From a virus, in IMG/VR virus record IMGVR_UViG_3300025132_000015, positions 1 through 33,260 of that record: a stretch of DNA of 33,260 nt. The stretch is one strand, 5' to 3'. Position numbers and translations under genes: made by a program. The notes below the pieces were generated by a model. The model did not search any database, was not told where the DNA came from, and saw only the letters and a program-made list of their open reading frames with translations. Positions within the stretch are counted from its first letter, which is position 1. Each line of letters begins with the position of its first letter. Below are positions 22,337-28,682 of this stretch, piece by piece.

Positions 22337-22516
22337 TTATATCTCCTTATGAGTGATAGGATTAGTAATAGATAACTGCTGAAGTTTAGCAAGTTTACGA
22401 TTTAACATATCAATAATAGGCTTATTGCTATTGACAGTACCAAGCCTATGATACTCAGCAATACTAGCTTTGATATGAGTAATTTGATATTCTACTTTTT
22501 TTAGTTTAGTTAACAT
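22337..22516 (-). CDS. Small first-early helical protein
   Basis: A 59-residue ORF from ATG 22516 (leader AAAAAGGAGCTAAATAA) to TAA 22337. It is basic and helical: M-L-T-K-L-K-K-V-E-Y-Q-I-T-H-I-K-A-S-I-A-E-Y-H-R-L-G, then I-I-D-M-L-N-R-K-L-A-K-L-Q-Q-L. It is the first gene of the leftward block, directly under the double-operator promoter at 22551-22598, and its last codons carry the ribosome site for the zinc protein. No family recognised. Confidence 0.6.
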   Translation of the reverse strand: MLTKLKKVEYQITHIKASIAEYHRLGTVNSNKPIIDMLNRKLAKLQQLSITNPITHKEI

Positions 22517-22550
22517 TTATTTAGCTCCTTTTTAATTTATAACTAATGAT

Positions 22551-22598
22551 ATCATATTTATTTACTATTAGTAAAGAACTATTTGTTACTATTAGTAA
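22551..22598 (-). promoter_or_regulatory. Main leftward early promoter with two operator palindromes
   Basis: TATGAT at 22556-22551 (minus strand) lies 35 bases before ATG 22516. TTTACTATTAGTAAA (22561-22575, perfect palindrome) ends 4 bp upstream of it and a second core TTACTATTAGTAA (22586-22598) lies 24 bp further, centre to centre. This is the start of the whole early block. Location over the -35/spacer region predicts repression by a dimeric protein. Confidence 0.68.
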
Positions 22599-22874
22599 AG
22601 TTTATTGCTATAGCTAAAAAGGGTAATAATCCCTAGGAAAATAGCGCTGCGACAGGCTGCGGTCATTACATAAGCTATAAATGGTATATACTAGGCATAT
22701 AAACAACTATATACTAATGCTCTAATAATTGTTTGAATATTAAATATTAGTATTGAATTAACAAACATAGGGTTTTGCTATACCTTTGTCTATCATCTGC
22801 TATGCGTTTGTCATAGCCTTTGCTATATCAATATTAAAGTTAAAGTTAAAGAATATATATTAGGAAGGTAAGCT
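22599..22874. promoter_or_regulatory. Divergent non-coding region, left half
   Basis: 276 bases without a convincing gene. It contains a small hairpin AGGG-TAATAAT-CCCT near 22620, a GC-richer patch with two GCTGCG words (22647-22662), two copies of TATATACTA (22685-22693, 22708-22716), the hairpin GCTATG-7-CATAGC (22799-22817) flanked by two TTTGCTATA words (22774-22782, 22819-22827), and GTTAAA tandem repeats at 22848-22859. The mix of short repeats and hairpins is typical of a control region or origin; no tRNA seen. Confidence 0.5.
22808..22837 (+). promoter_or_regulatory. Possible rightward promoter for the 46-residue ORF
   Basis: TTGTCA (22808-22813) and TATTAA (22832-22837) are 18 bases apart and match the sigma-70 boxes at 5 and 4 of 6 positions; the ATG of a small ORF is 38 bases downstream. 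The AT-rich surroundings make chance matches common, so this is only a candidate. Confidence 0.3.
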
Positions 22875-23015
22875 ATGAAGCTAATTAGTTTGATAGGCGC
22901 TTATTTAAGGATAGGAGTGCTGGAAAGCAAAATCGCCTATTTCTACCCCAACAAAAAAGGGAGAACAAAAATAGCTCAAATGAGGTACGAAACCAAACCA
23001 TCAGTTACAGGCTAG
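22875..23015 (+). CDS. Short rightward ORF in the control region
   Basis: Forty-six codons from ATG 22875 to TAG 23013-23015, preceded by AGGAAGG six to seven bases upstream. The product begins with a hydrophobic helix (M-K-L-I-S-L-I-G-A-Y-L-R-I-G-V-L) and becomes basic (N-K-K-G-R-T-K-I-A-Q-M-R-Y). The good ribosome site in a region otherwise without genes supports translation. No family recognised. Being alone between the divergent blocks, it could be a regulator or lysis-timing peptide. Confidence 0.5.
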   Translation: MKLISLIGAYLRIGVLESKIAYFYPNKKGRTKIAQMRYETKPSVTG

Positions 23016-23283
23016 GGTAAGCCCACACAATAACAAAGGCATACTTATATACTAATGTACCTTAATGTGATTGTATGACGCTTAAAACTAATTAGAATTG
23101 CTTATGGTGATATATAAAGCTATAAGGGGACCCTTGCCAAAAAAAGTTTTTTAGATTGCGATGCCAGGACGGCTTGGGGGGTTAGGTAGGGTTATATACT
23201 AAACCACTATTAACCATAACAATAATTTGACAACTATATTATTTTTTGATAAATAAAAAAGCAACTAACCATCTAGGAGAGAT
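23016..23283. promoter_or_regulatory. Non-coding region before the virion block (possible packaging site)
   Basis: 268 bases with no convincing gene. It carries two more TATATACTA words (23046-23054, 23193-23201), the GC-rich ends GGGGACCCTTGCC (23126-23138) and a G-run patch at 23160-23191 that is far above the local GC level, separated by AAAAAAA-G-TTTTTT. It lies just upstream of the ParB-like and terminase genes. Candidate cos or pac site, or origin; nothing here proves which. Confidence 0.4.
23227..23255 (+). promoter_or_regulatory. Candidate late promoter before the ParB-like gene
   Basis: A perfect TTGACA (23227-23232) is followed after 17 bases by TAAATA (23250-23255); the ATG of the ParB-like gene is 29 bases further with AGGAGAG as ribosome site. 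No other plausible start for the long rightward block was noticed nearby. The -10 match is weak, so host or phage activators may be needed. Confidence 0.45.
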
Positions 23284-23916
23284 ATGAAAATAGAATTAGT
23301 AAATCCTGATACTCTTATAAACTATGATAAGAACCCTCGTAAGAATATACACGCTGTATCTAAAATAAAGGATAGCATAAAAGAGTTTGGTTTTAGGCAA
23401 CCTATAGTAGTAGATGAAAATAACATAATACTCGTAGGGCATACTAGATTGCTTGCAGCTAAAGAGCTTGGCTTAAAAAAAGTGCCTATTCATAAGGCGC
23501 TAGGCTTAACTGACGCACAAAAAAAGGCATATCGTATTATGGATAATAAATCAGCAGAATATGCCGACTGGGATAAAAATCTTTTAAAAAGCGAATTATT
23601 AGATTTAGCTGACGCTGATTTTGATATGAACCTGACAGGTTTTAGCCTTGAGGATATAAATAAGCTCACTACAGACGAACTATTAAACTTTGCTAGTGAT
23701 AATATAGAAGAAGATATGCTTGAGGATTCAGTAACCAATTTTGCGCCCAGCAACGTAAAATTAGTACAATTATTTTATGATACTGATACGGAACTGCTTT
23801 TTAGGGAAATGTGTACGATAATACAAGAACACTATAAATTAGATAATTTATCTGATGTAGTTTATAAAGTAATTGAAGATGAATACAAAGTTATTAAAAG
23901 TAAAAGCGCAAACTGA
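23284..23916 (+). CDS. ParB-like domain protein of the DNA-modification cassette
   Basis: A 210-residue protein. Residues 1-100 are a ParB/Sulfiredoxin-fold domain: N-P-D-T-L-I-N-Y-D-K-N-P-R, K-I-K-D-S-I-K-E-F-G-F-R-Q-P-I-V-V-D, G-H-T-R-L-L-A-A-K-E-L-G (the G-x-x-R-x-x-A nucleotide-binding box), then R-I-M-D-N-K-S-A-E. Related domains in phages act as CTPase clamps or nucleases and are known neighbours of TET/JBP genes. The C-terminal half is helical and unassigned. First gene of the rightward block; it overlaps the oxygenase start by 38 bases. Confidence 0.85.
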   Translation: MKIELVNPDTLINYDKNPRKNIHAVSKIKDSIKEFGFRQPIVVDENNIILVGHTRLLAAKELGLKKVPIHKALGLTDAQKKAYRIMDNKSAEYADWDKNLLKSELLDLADADFDMNLTGFSLEDINKLTTDELLNFASDNIEEDMLEDSVTNFAPSNVKLVQLFYDTDTELLFREMCTIIQEHYKLDNLSDVVYKVIEDEYKVIKSKSAN

Positions 23917-24814
23917 TTATAAATCTTTTGCTAAAAGGTCAGGCACTTTTGTAAAAGAAAGTGAAATACACACAATTATAAATTATAATTGTGACGCTTA
24001 TGATGAACAAGGCGAACCCTTATTTTTTTTTAGAAAAAATGTAATCCCTGCTAACTTATGCAAAACTGCATATTATGCTTTACGAACAGCAGCTACAGGA
24101 ACAAATAATAGAGGAGACGCAGCTGGTTTTCACCACCCACTAGAAAATACTACTATCAAAGGGCAAAGGCTTGAAAGTGGTAAACCTCAAAAAAGATTTA
24201 CAGTAGTTAAAAAAGATGGAACGCTTGATAGCGTAGCAAGAGCGCAACACGTTAAGAGTGGAATCATAGGTTACTTCGATAGAAATGTAAGATTTCCATA
24301 TTGCAGACAAACTGCTTGGACAGAAAAAAATTTTCCGAATTATATCAAAAGTAAAAAATATATACAAGCTATTTCTGATGAATTTAAAAAAGCATCGCCT
24401 GATAGGTACGAAAAGCAAAAAAAAGCTATAGATAGAACGCATAATGATTTTAAAATAGAAGGAACAGTTTTTACCACAGTTACAGTAAACAAAAATTTTA
24501 GAACAGCAATACACGTTGATGCTGGAGATTATGAAAAGGGATTAGGTAACATAGCAGTTTTACAAGCTGGAGAATATAAAGGAGGTGAAACTTGTTTACC
24601 AAGATATGGCATAGGCTTTGATGTAAGAAATACTGACGTATGCTTTTTCAATGTTCACGAATGGCACGGCAATTTACCTATAGTAGCAAAAAAACCATAC
24701 GAAAGAATAAGTCTAGTTTGTTACTATAGAAAAAATATGGATAAATGTGGAAGCAGTAAAGAGGAACTAGAGATAGTAAAAAATAGAAAAAATTTTAAAG
24801 GGTTAAATGTATAA
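23879..24814 (+). CDS. TET/JBP-type 2-oxoglutarate/Fe(II) DNA base oxygenase
   Basis: A 311-residue protein from ATG 23879 (TTG 23873 is less likely). The family block G-Y-F-D-R...C-R-Q-T-A-W-T lies at 131-148, followed by the core: N204, the iron ligands H212-V-D214, G-E-Y-K-G-G-E-T-C-L-P at 231-241, the distal ligand H263 in E-W-H-G-N and the 2-oxoglutarate Arg276 in Y-E-R-I-S-L-V. TET/JBP enzymes hydroxylate the 5-methyl group of 5mC or thymine in DNA. All metal ligands are present. The next gene, overlapping by 8 bases, is a matching glycosyltransferase. Which base is used here cannot be read from sequence. Confidence 0.85.
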   Translation: MNTKLLKVKAQTDYKSFAKRSGTFVKESEIHTIINYNCDAYDEQGEPLFFFRKNVIPANLCKTAYYALRTAATGTNNRGDAAGFHHPLENTTIKGQRLESGKPQKRFTVVKKDGTLDSVARAQHVKSGIIGYFDRNVRFPYCRQTAWTEKNFPNYIKSKKYIQAISDEFKKASPDRYEKQKKAIDRTHNDFKIEGTVFTTVTVNKNFRTAIHVDAGDYEKGLGNIAVLQAGEYKGGETCLPRYGIGFDVRNTDVCFFNVHEWHGNLPIVAKKPYERISLVCYYRKNMDKCGSSKEELEIVKNRKNFKGLNV

Positions 24815-25580
24815 ATTAATAATACCAACCTATAAAAGAGCTGAAACTCTTAAAAATAAAACAATGGCATATTTAAAAAAAACAAACATCAACGCTAAAA
24901 ATATTTTTATATATGTAGCCAATAAAGAAGAAAAAGAACTATATGAAAACACAATAGATAAAAATAGTTATGCAGAAATAATTATAGGCAAAAGAGGGTT
25001 ACCACAACAAAGGAACTTTATACAAAAAACACATAAGATAGGCGAAAATTTATTTATGCTAGATGATGATTTAAAATCTATAAAAATGAAAGTCAATGAT
25101 AAAGTATTAACAGAAATAAATGATTTAGATAGTTTTATAAATTTTGCTTTTGATATTTGCAATAAAAATAAAACTAGATATTTTGGCACATACCCAGTTG
25201 ATAATCCTTATTTTATGAAAAATGTAATAACTTTTGATTTGAGATATATAGTTGCTAACATAAGTGGTACTGTAAATAATCACGATATATTTAGAGATGA
25301 GGGTGAAGAATGTGAAGCTAGGAAAAATTTTACAGCAGGAAAAGAAAGCCACGAAATGACAATCAAATATTTTTTAGCAGATAAAAGCATAGCAAGATTT
25401 AATTATATAGCGCCCACAAGCACTTACTGGGGAGGTGAAGGTGGTCATCAAGTTTCCAGAAACATAGAAGGAGAAAAAGCAGCTACTGAATGGTTGTATA
25501 AAAAATACCCACAATACTTCAAAAAAGTTTTAAGAAAAAATGGTATGTGGGATTTAGTAATTAAAAGGAAAAAAAAATGA
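24807..25580 (+). CDS. TET-associated glycosyltransferase (TAGT-like)
   Basis: A 257-residue GT-A-type glycosyltransferase. The opening Y-K-L-I-I-P-T-Y-K-R-A-E-T-L is the nucleotide-sugar binding strand, K-R-G-L-P-Q-Q-R-N at 62-70 the linker helix and L-D-D-D88-L the metal-binding acidic motif; W-G-G-E-G-G-H lies in the acceptor side. This pattern is that of transferases coupled to phage TET/JBP enzymes, which add sugars to hydroxymethylated bases. It overlaps the oxygenase gene by 8 bases and terminase by 4, so the three are co-translated. Sugar donor unknown. Confidence 0.82.
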   Translation: MYKLIIPTYKRAETLKNKTMAYLKKTNINAKNIFIYVANKEEKELYENTIDKNSYAEIIIGKRGLPQQRNFIQKTHKIGENLFMLDDDLKSIKMKVNDKVLTEINDLDSFINFAFDICNKNKTRYFGTYPVDNPYFMKNVITFDLRYIVANISGTVNNHDIFRDEGEECEARKNFTAGKESHEMTIKYFLADKSIARFNYIAPTSTYWGGEGGHQVSRNIEGEKAATEWLYKKYPQYFKKVLRKNGMWDLVIKRKKK

Positions 25581-25963
25581 AAGAAGCTGGAAGACCTAAT
25601 TTTGAACCAACACCAGAAATGGAAAGGATATGTTCACTCGGAGTAGCTTTTGGTTTGACACACGAACAAATAGCAAAGCTAGTAGGTTGCAGTCCGAAAA
25701 CATTAAGGAAACATTTTCAAAACGCATTAGAAACAGGTAAAGAAAAATTGACAATGGCAATAGGAAGCCAACTATATAAAAAAGCTATGAAAGGCGATAC
25801 GATTTCAGCAATATTTTTAGCAAAAACGAAAGCTGGTTTTACAGAAAAAGTTGAACACGAAGGACTGCCTAACAATATTTCAGTGAGCTTTAATTTAGAA
25901 CCAGATAAAAAAGTAGTTGACGCAGAAATAATAAACGATAAGATAACTCACAAAAAGGAGTGA
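25577..25963 (+). CDS. Terminase small subunit
   Basis: A 128-residue protein starting G-R-P-N-F-E-P-T and containing a helix-turn-helix (H-E-Q-I-A-K-L-V-G-C-S-P-K-T-L-R-K-H-F at about 33-51) and a helical oligomerisation region (M-A-I-G-S-Q-L-Y-K-K-A-M-K-G-D). This is the usual form of small terminase in such phages: it recognises the packaging site and recruits the large subunit. The large subunit follows four small genes later. Its start overlaps the glycosyltransferase stop (ATGA). Confidence 0.8.
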   Translation: MKEAGRPNFEPTPEMERICSLGVAFGLTHEQIAKLVGCSPKTLRKHFQNALETGKEKLTMAIGSQLYKKAMKGDTISAIFLAKTKAGFTEKVEHEGLPNNISVSFNLEPDKKVVDAEIINDKITHKKE

Positions 25964-25965
25964 TT

Positions 25966-26145
25966 ATGGCAAAAAGAGGATTATATGCAAATATTCACGC
26001 AAAAAGAAAAAGAATAAAAGCAGGCTCAGGAGAAAAAATGCGAACACCCGGGAGCAAGGGAGCCCCAGCTAAAGGAATATTCAAAAAAATAGCAGCTAGC
26101 GAAAAAAGAAAAAAATCAAAAAAGAAAACAACAAAGAAAGGATAA
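25966..26145 (+). CDS. Tiny Lys/Arg-rich phage protein, KRGLYANIHAKRKR type
   Basis: A 59-residue protein from ATG 25966 with AAAAGGAG five bases upstream; GTG 25960 lies next to that site and is rejected. The sequence R-G-L-Y-A-N-I-H-A-K-R-K-R-I-K-A-G-S-G-E-K-M-R-x-P-G-S-K-G-A-P is a widespread tiny phage protein of unknown function, found near terminase or capsid genes. Extremely basic (many Lys, Arg), ending in T-K-K-G, so probably nucleic-acid-bound. Confidence 0.8.
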   Translation: MAKRGLYANIHAKRKRIKAGSGEKMRTPGSKGAPAKGIFKKIAASEKRKKSKKKTTKKG

Positions 26146-26149
26146 TACA

Positions 26150-26263
26150 ATGCCAGGTGGTAAAGGAACATACGGAAAAAAAATGACTAAAAAAGTCAAA
26201 ATAGTAATGGGTAACAAAAACAAAAAAGCTAAAAAGAAAACTAAAAAGAAAATGAGCGCCTAA
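26150..26263 (+). CDS. Tiny Lys-rich protein, MPGGKGTYG type
   Basis: A 37-residue ORF from ATG 26150 (four bases after the previous stop) to TAA 26261-26263, sharing its last base with the next ATG. It starts M-P-G-G-K-G-T-Y-G, a recurrent lead of tiny phage proteins, then becomes poly-Lys. Function unknown. It is one of a row of four small basic genes between the terminase subunits. Confidence 0.68.
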   Translation: MPGGKGTYGKKMTKKVKIVMGNKNKKAKKKTKKKMSA

Positions 26264-26433
26264 TGAAAGGTGTTAAACACTATAAAAGAGATGGTACACT
26301 TTTCAAAGGCAACACGCATAAAATGCCTAATGGAGATTTACATTCAGGTAAAACTCACGGCAAGACAAGTGTGAAACTTTATCATTTTAGTGAGTTATCA
26401 AAAAGAGCAAAAGCAAAAGCAAAAAAAGGATAA
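26263..26433 (+). CDS. Tiny basic protein, MKGVKHY...HKMPNGDLHSG type
   Basis: A 56-residue ORF starting on the TAATG of the previous gene. M-K-G-V-K-H-Y-K-R-D-G-T-L-F-K-G-N-T-H-K-M-P-N-G-D-L-H-S-G is recognisable from other marine phages, usually close to terminase genes, with a conserved Y-H-F-S-E-L near the end and a Lys/Ala-rich tail ending K-K-G. Function unknown. The next gene follows after three bases. Confidence 0.72.
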   Translation: MKGVKHYKRDGTLFKGNTHKMPNGDLHSGKTHGKTSVKLYHFSELSKRAKAKAKKG

Positions 26434-26436
26434 ACA

Positions 26437-26688
26437 ATGGCTATAGAATATAGAGGAGAAAGATTCTCTGGTTACAATAAGCCTAAAAGAACTCCTAATG
26501 GTCCAAAAAAATTTGCAGTATTAGCAAGAAACAAAGGCAAAACAAAACTGATAAGATTTGGCGACCCAAATATGAAAATAAAAAAAAGTAGCCCAGCAAG
26601 AAGGAAAAGTTTTCGAGCAAGACATAAATGTGATACATCTCCACCAAATAAACTTACTGCTCGATATTGGTCGTGTAAGAATTGGTAA
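26437..26688 (+). CDS. Small basic protein with C-terminal H-x-C...RYWSCKxW motif
   Basis: An 83-residue basic protein. The N-terminal half binds into short strands (F-A-V-L-A-R-N-K-G-K-T-K-L-I-R-F-G-D-P) and the C-terminal part carries R-R-K-S-F-R-A-R-H-K-C...A-R-Y-W-S-C-K-N-W, with a His and two Cys that may bind zinc. This ending recurs in a conserved phage and bacterial small-protein family of unknown function. It lies directly before the large terminase. Confidence 0.72.
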   Translation: MAIEYRGERFSGYNKPKRTPNGPKKFAVLARNKGKTKLIRFGDPNMKIKKSSPARRKSFRARHKCDTSPPNKLTARYWSCKNW

Positions 26689-26697
26689 GTGTTCCCT

Positions 26698-28032
26698 ATG
26701 CATATTACCATTCCTTACACACCAAGACCACAACAAGCCGAACTACACAAAAACCAAAAAAGATTTAAAATATGTGTATCACATAGAAGGTGGGGTAAAT
26801 CAGTCTATGCAATTACAGAAATATTAAGAAAAGCATTAGAAATAAAAACAGAAAGAAACGATGGTAGATTTGCATACATAGCGCCTTACTATCGACAAGC
26901 AAAAGCTGTGGCTTGGGATTATTTATTATATTATACAAAAGATATTCCCGGAACGAAAATAAACCAATCAGAACTTCGTGTTGATTTAATAAATGGTAGT
27001 CGTATAAGATTGTATGGAGCAGGTGATGACCCTGATGCTTTGAGAGGAATATTTTTAGATGGTTGTGTTTTAGATGAGTATGCTGATATGTCTCCTAGAA
27101 TGTGGAGTGAGGTGATACGACCTGCGCTTACTGATAGAAAAGGTTGGGCGATATTTATTGGCACTCCTAAAGGTAGAAATCAATTTTGGCAATTATATGA
27201 AGATGCAAAACACGATAGCGAATGGCATAGAGCAATTTATCGTGCAAGTGAAACAGGAGTAGTAGACCCAATTGAATTAGAAGCAGCAAAAAAACAAATG
27301 GGTGAAGATGAATATATGCAAGAGTTTGAATGTTCTTGGGCGGCAGCTATCAAAGGTTCATATTATGGTAACTTGATAATAGAAGCAGAACAAGAAGGTA
27401 GAATTACAAAAGTAGAAAAAGACCCAGCATTACCAGTTCACGTTGCTTGGGATTTAGGCATATCGGATAGTTGTGCTTTATGGTTTTTTCAAGTAACAAT
27501 GGGCGAAGTAAGAGTTTTTGATTATTATGAAAGCGCTGGTGTAGGTTTAGACCATTATGTAAAAGTTATGGAAGAAATGAATGTAGAATATTGGGGTGAT
27601 GATTATTTGCCACACGATGCTAAAGTAAGAGAGCTAGGAACTGGTAGAACTAGAGCAGAAACTTTAATAAATATGGGAAGGCGCCCACGCATTGTACCAA
27701 GTCATAAAATAGATGACGGAATCAATGCAGTACGATTATTGTTGCCAAAATGTTATTTTGATGATAAGAGATGTGAAAACGGATTAAATGCTTTGAGAAA
27801 TTATCAGAGAGAATGGGACGATACTAAAAGAGTTTTTAGAAAAAACCCTTTACATAACTGGGCATCTCACGGCAGTGATAGTTTTAGGTATTTAGCTATG
27901 TCTTACAAAAATATAAGACCCAAAAAAAAAGAACCAGATATTATGAAAGAATTAGTACGAACACCTACACTAGATGAAATGATAGATATGTACGATAGAG
28001 AACAACGTAATAAACCAGAAAAAAGGATATAA
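26698..28032 (+). CDS. terL: Terminase large subunit
   Basis: A 444-residue packaging motor from ATG 26698 (GTG 26689 is a possible alternative; neither has a strong ribosome site). Walker A S-H-R-R-W-G-K-S at 28-35, Walker B V-L-D-E-Y with D126-E127, the coupling motif I-F-I-G-T-P-K-G at 152-159. The RNase H-like nuclease has D252 (A-W-D-L-G), D307 (L-P-H-D) and D394 (G-S-D-S-F-R-Y). It cuts concatemers and drives DNA into the prohead through the portal. Length is normal. Confidence 0.93.
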   Translation: MHITIPYTPRPQQAELHKNQKRFKICVSHRRWGKSVYAITEILRKALEIKTERNDGRFAYIAPYYRQAKAVAWDYLLYYTKDIPGTKINQSELRVDLINGSRIRLYGAGDDPDALRGIFLDGCVLDEYADMSPRMWSEVIRPALTDRKGWAIFIGTPKGRNQFWQLYEDAKHDSEWHRAIYRASETGVVDPIELEAAKKQMGEDEYMQEFECSWAAAIKGSYYGNLIIEAEQEGRITKVEKDPALPVHVAWDLGISDSCALWFFQVTMGEVRVFDYYESAGVGLDHYVKVMEEMNVEYWGDDYLPHDAKVRELGTGRTRAETLINMGRRPRIVPSHKIDDGINAVRLLLPKCYFDDKRCENGLNALRNYQREWDDTKRVFRKNPLHNWASHGSDSFRYLAMSYKNIRPKKKEPDIMKELVRTPTLDEMIDMYDREQRNKPEKRI

Positions 28033-28034
28033 TT

Positions 28035-28298
28035 ATGGCATACGGCTCAATGACAAAAGAACAAATGGAACAACTGATGATAAATGAGTTAAGAAAAAAT
28101 ACACAAATAGCTGATTATATGGGTAAGCCTATCGCTGGTTTTAGTGGTAAAGGAAGCTCAGTAAAAATTTACCGAAACCCACAAGGAGGATATTATGGCG
28201 ATACAGGAGATTTTGATTTTTCAGCTAATAATTTAGATGAGCTTATGGAAAAATTAAAGAGAATAGGAGCAACTGATTTAGATTTTGGAAAAATATAA
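28035..28298 (+). CDS. Small packaging-block protein, unknown function
   Basis: An 87-residue protein two bases after the large terminase stop. Helical start (M-T-K-E-Q-M-E-Q-L-M-I-N-E-L-R-K-N), then Gly/Tyr-rich strands (V-K-I-Y-R-N-P-Q-G-G-Y-Y-G-D) and a last helix (L-D-E-L-M-E-K-L-K-R-I-G). No family recognised. Place between terminase and portal suggests head assembly. Confidence 0.55.
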   Translation: MAYGSMTKEQMEQLMINELRKNTQIADYMGKPIAGFSGKGSSVKIYRNPQGGYYGDTGDFDFSANNLDELMEKLKRIGATDLDFGKI

Positions 28299-28311
28299 TA
28301 AAGGAAAAAAA

Positions 28312-28434
28312 ATGGCTTATGGTAAAAAAAAGAAACCTATGAATGGTGCTTTAAAAGGTAAGCAAAAAAATTTACCTACAGCATTGAAGAAAAAAATTAT
28401 AGCATCAAAAAATAAAAAAAATAAAAAAGGATAA
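28312..28434 (+). CDS. Tiny Lys-rich protein
   Basis: A 40-residue ORF from ATG 28312, preceded by AAAGGAAA, to TAA 28432-28434. It starts M-A-Y-G-K-K-K-K-P-M-N-G and contains L-P-T-A-L-K-K-K-I-I-A-S-K before a poly-Lys/Asn end closing K-K-G. Similar peptides occur near portal genes of other phages. Function unknown. Confidence 0.65.
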   Translation: MAYGKKKKPMNGALKGKQKNLPTALKKKIIASKNKKNKKG

Positions 28435-28443
28435 GGAGATATA

Positions 28444-28680
28444 ATGGCAAGAGGAATGATGACAGAAGAAGAAATGTTAGCTCAAGAATTAAGAAAGCAA
28501 CCTAAAATGCAAATGGCTGATGCTCCTATGATGACATTAAAAGATTTAGTAGAAATGATGCCAGCAGAACAAATAGAAGGCTATATTGGAAGTTTAGTTA
28601 GAAGTAAAAACGATATGGAAAAAATACAAGGTTTGATGTTAATGAGAGAATTTGAACAAATAGGAAAAGATATTTTTTAA
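28444..28680 (+). CDS. Met-rich small protein, unknown function
   Basis: A 78-residue protein unusually rich in Met (M-M-T-E-E-E-M-L-A-Q-E-L-R-K-Q-P-K-M-Q-M-A-D-A-P-M-M-T-L-K-D-L). Mostly helical, slightly acidic. AAGGAGAT is the ribosome site. Family not recognised. Located between terminase and portal, so probably acts in head assembly. Confidence 0.55.
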   Translation: MARGMMTEEEMLAQELRKQPKMQMADAPMMTLKDLVEMMPAEQIEGYIGSLVRSKNDMEKIQGLMLMREFEQIGKDIF

Positions 28681-28682
28681 TA

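Noticed and set aside
22681-22725. 14-codon ORF from ATG 22681
   Set aside because: No ribosome site and it runs across two of the TATATACTA words; unlikely to be translated.
22599-23283. tRNA, CRISPR array or known riboswitch in the control region
   Set aside because: No cloverleaf-like arms with T-loop consensus, no regularly spaced repeats with spacers, and no recognised aptamer core.
24140-24514. 124-codon minus-strand frame
   Set aside because: Opposite the TET/JBP gene core; rich in Cys, Phe and Ile, as expected from antisense AT-rich coding DNA.
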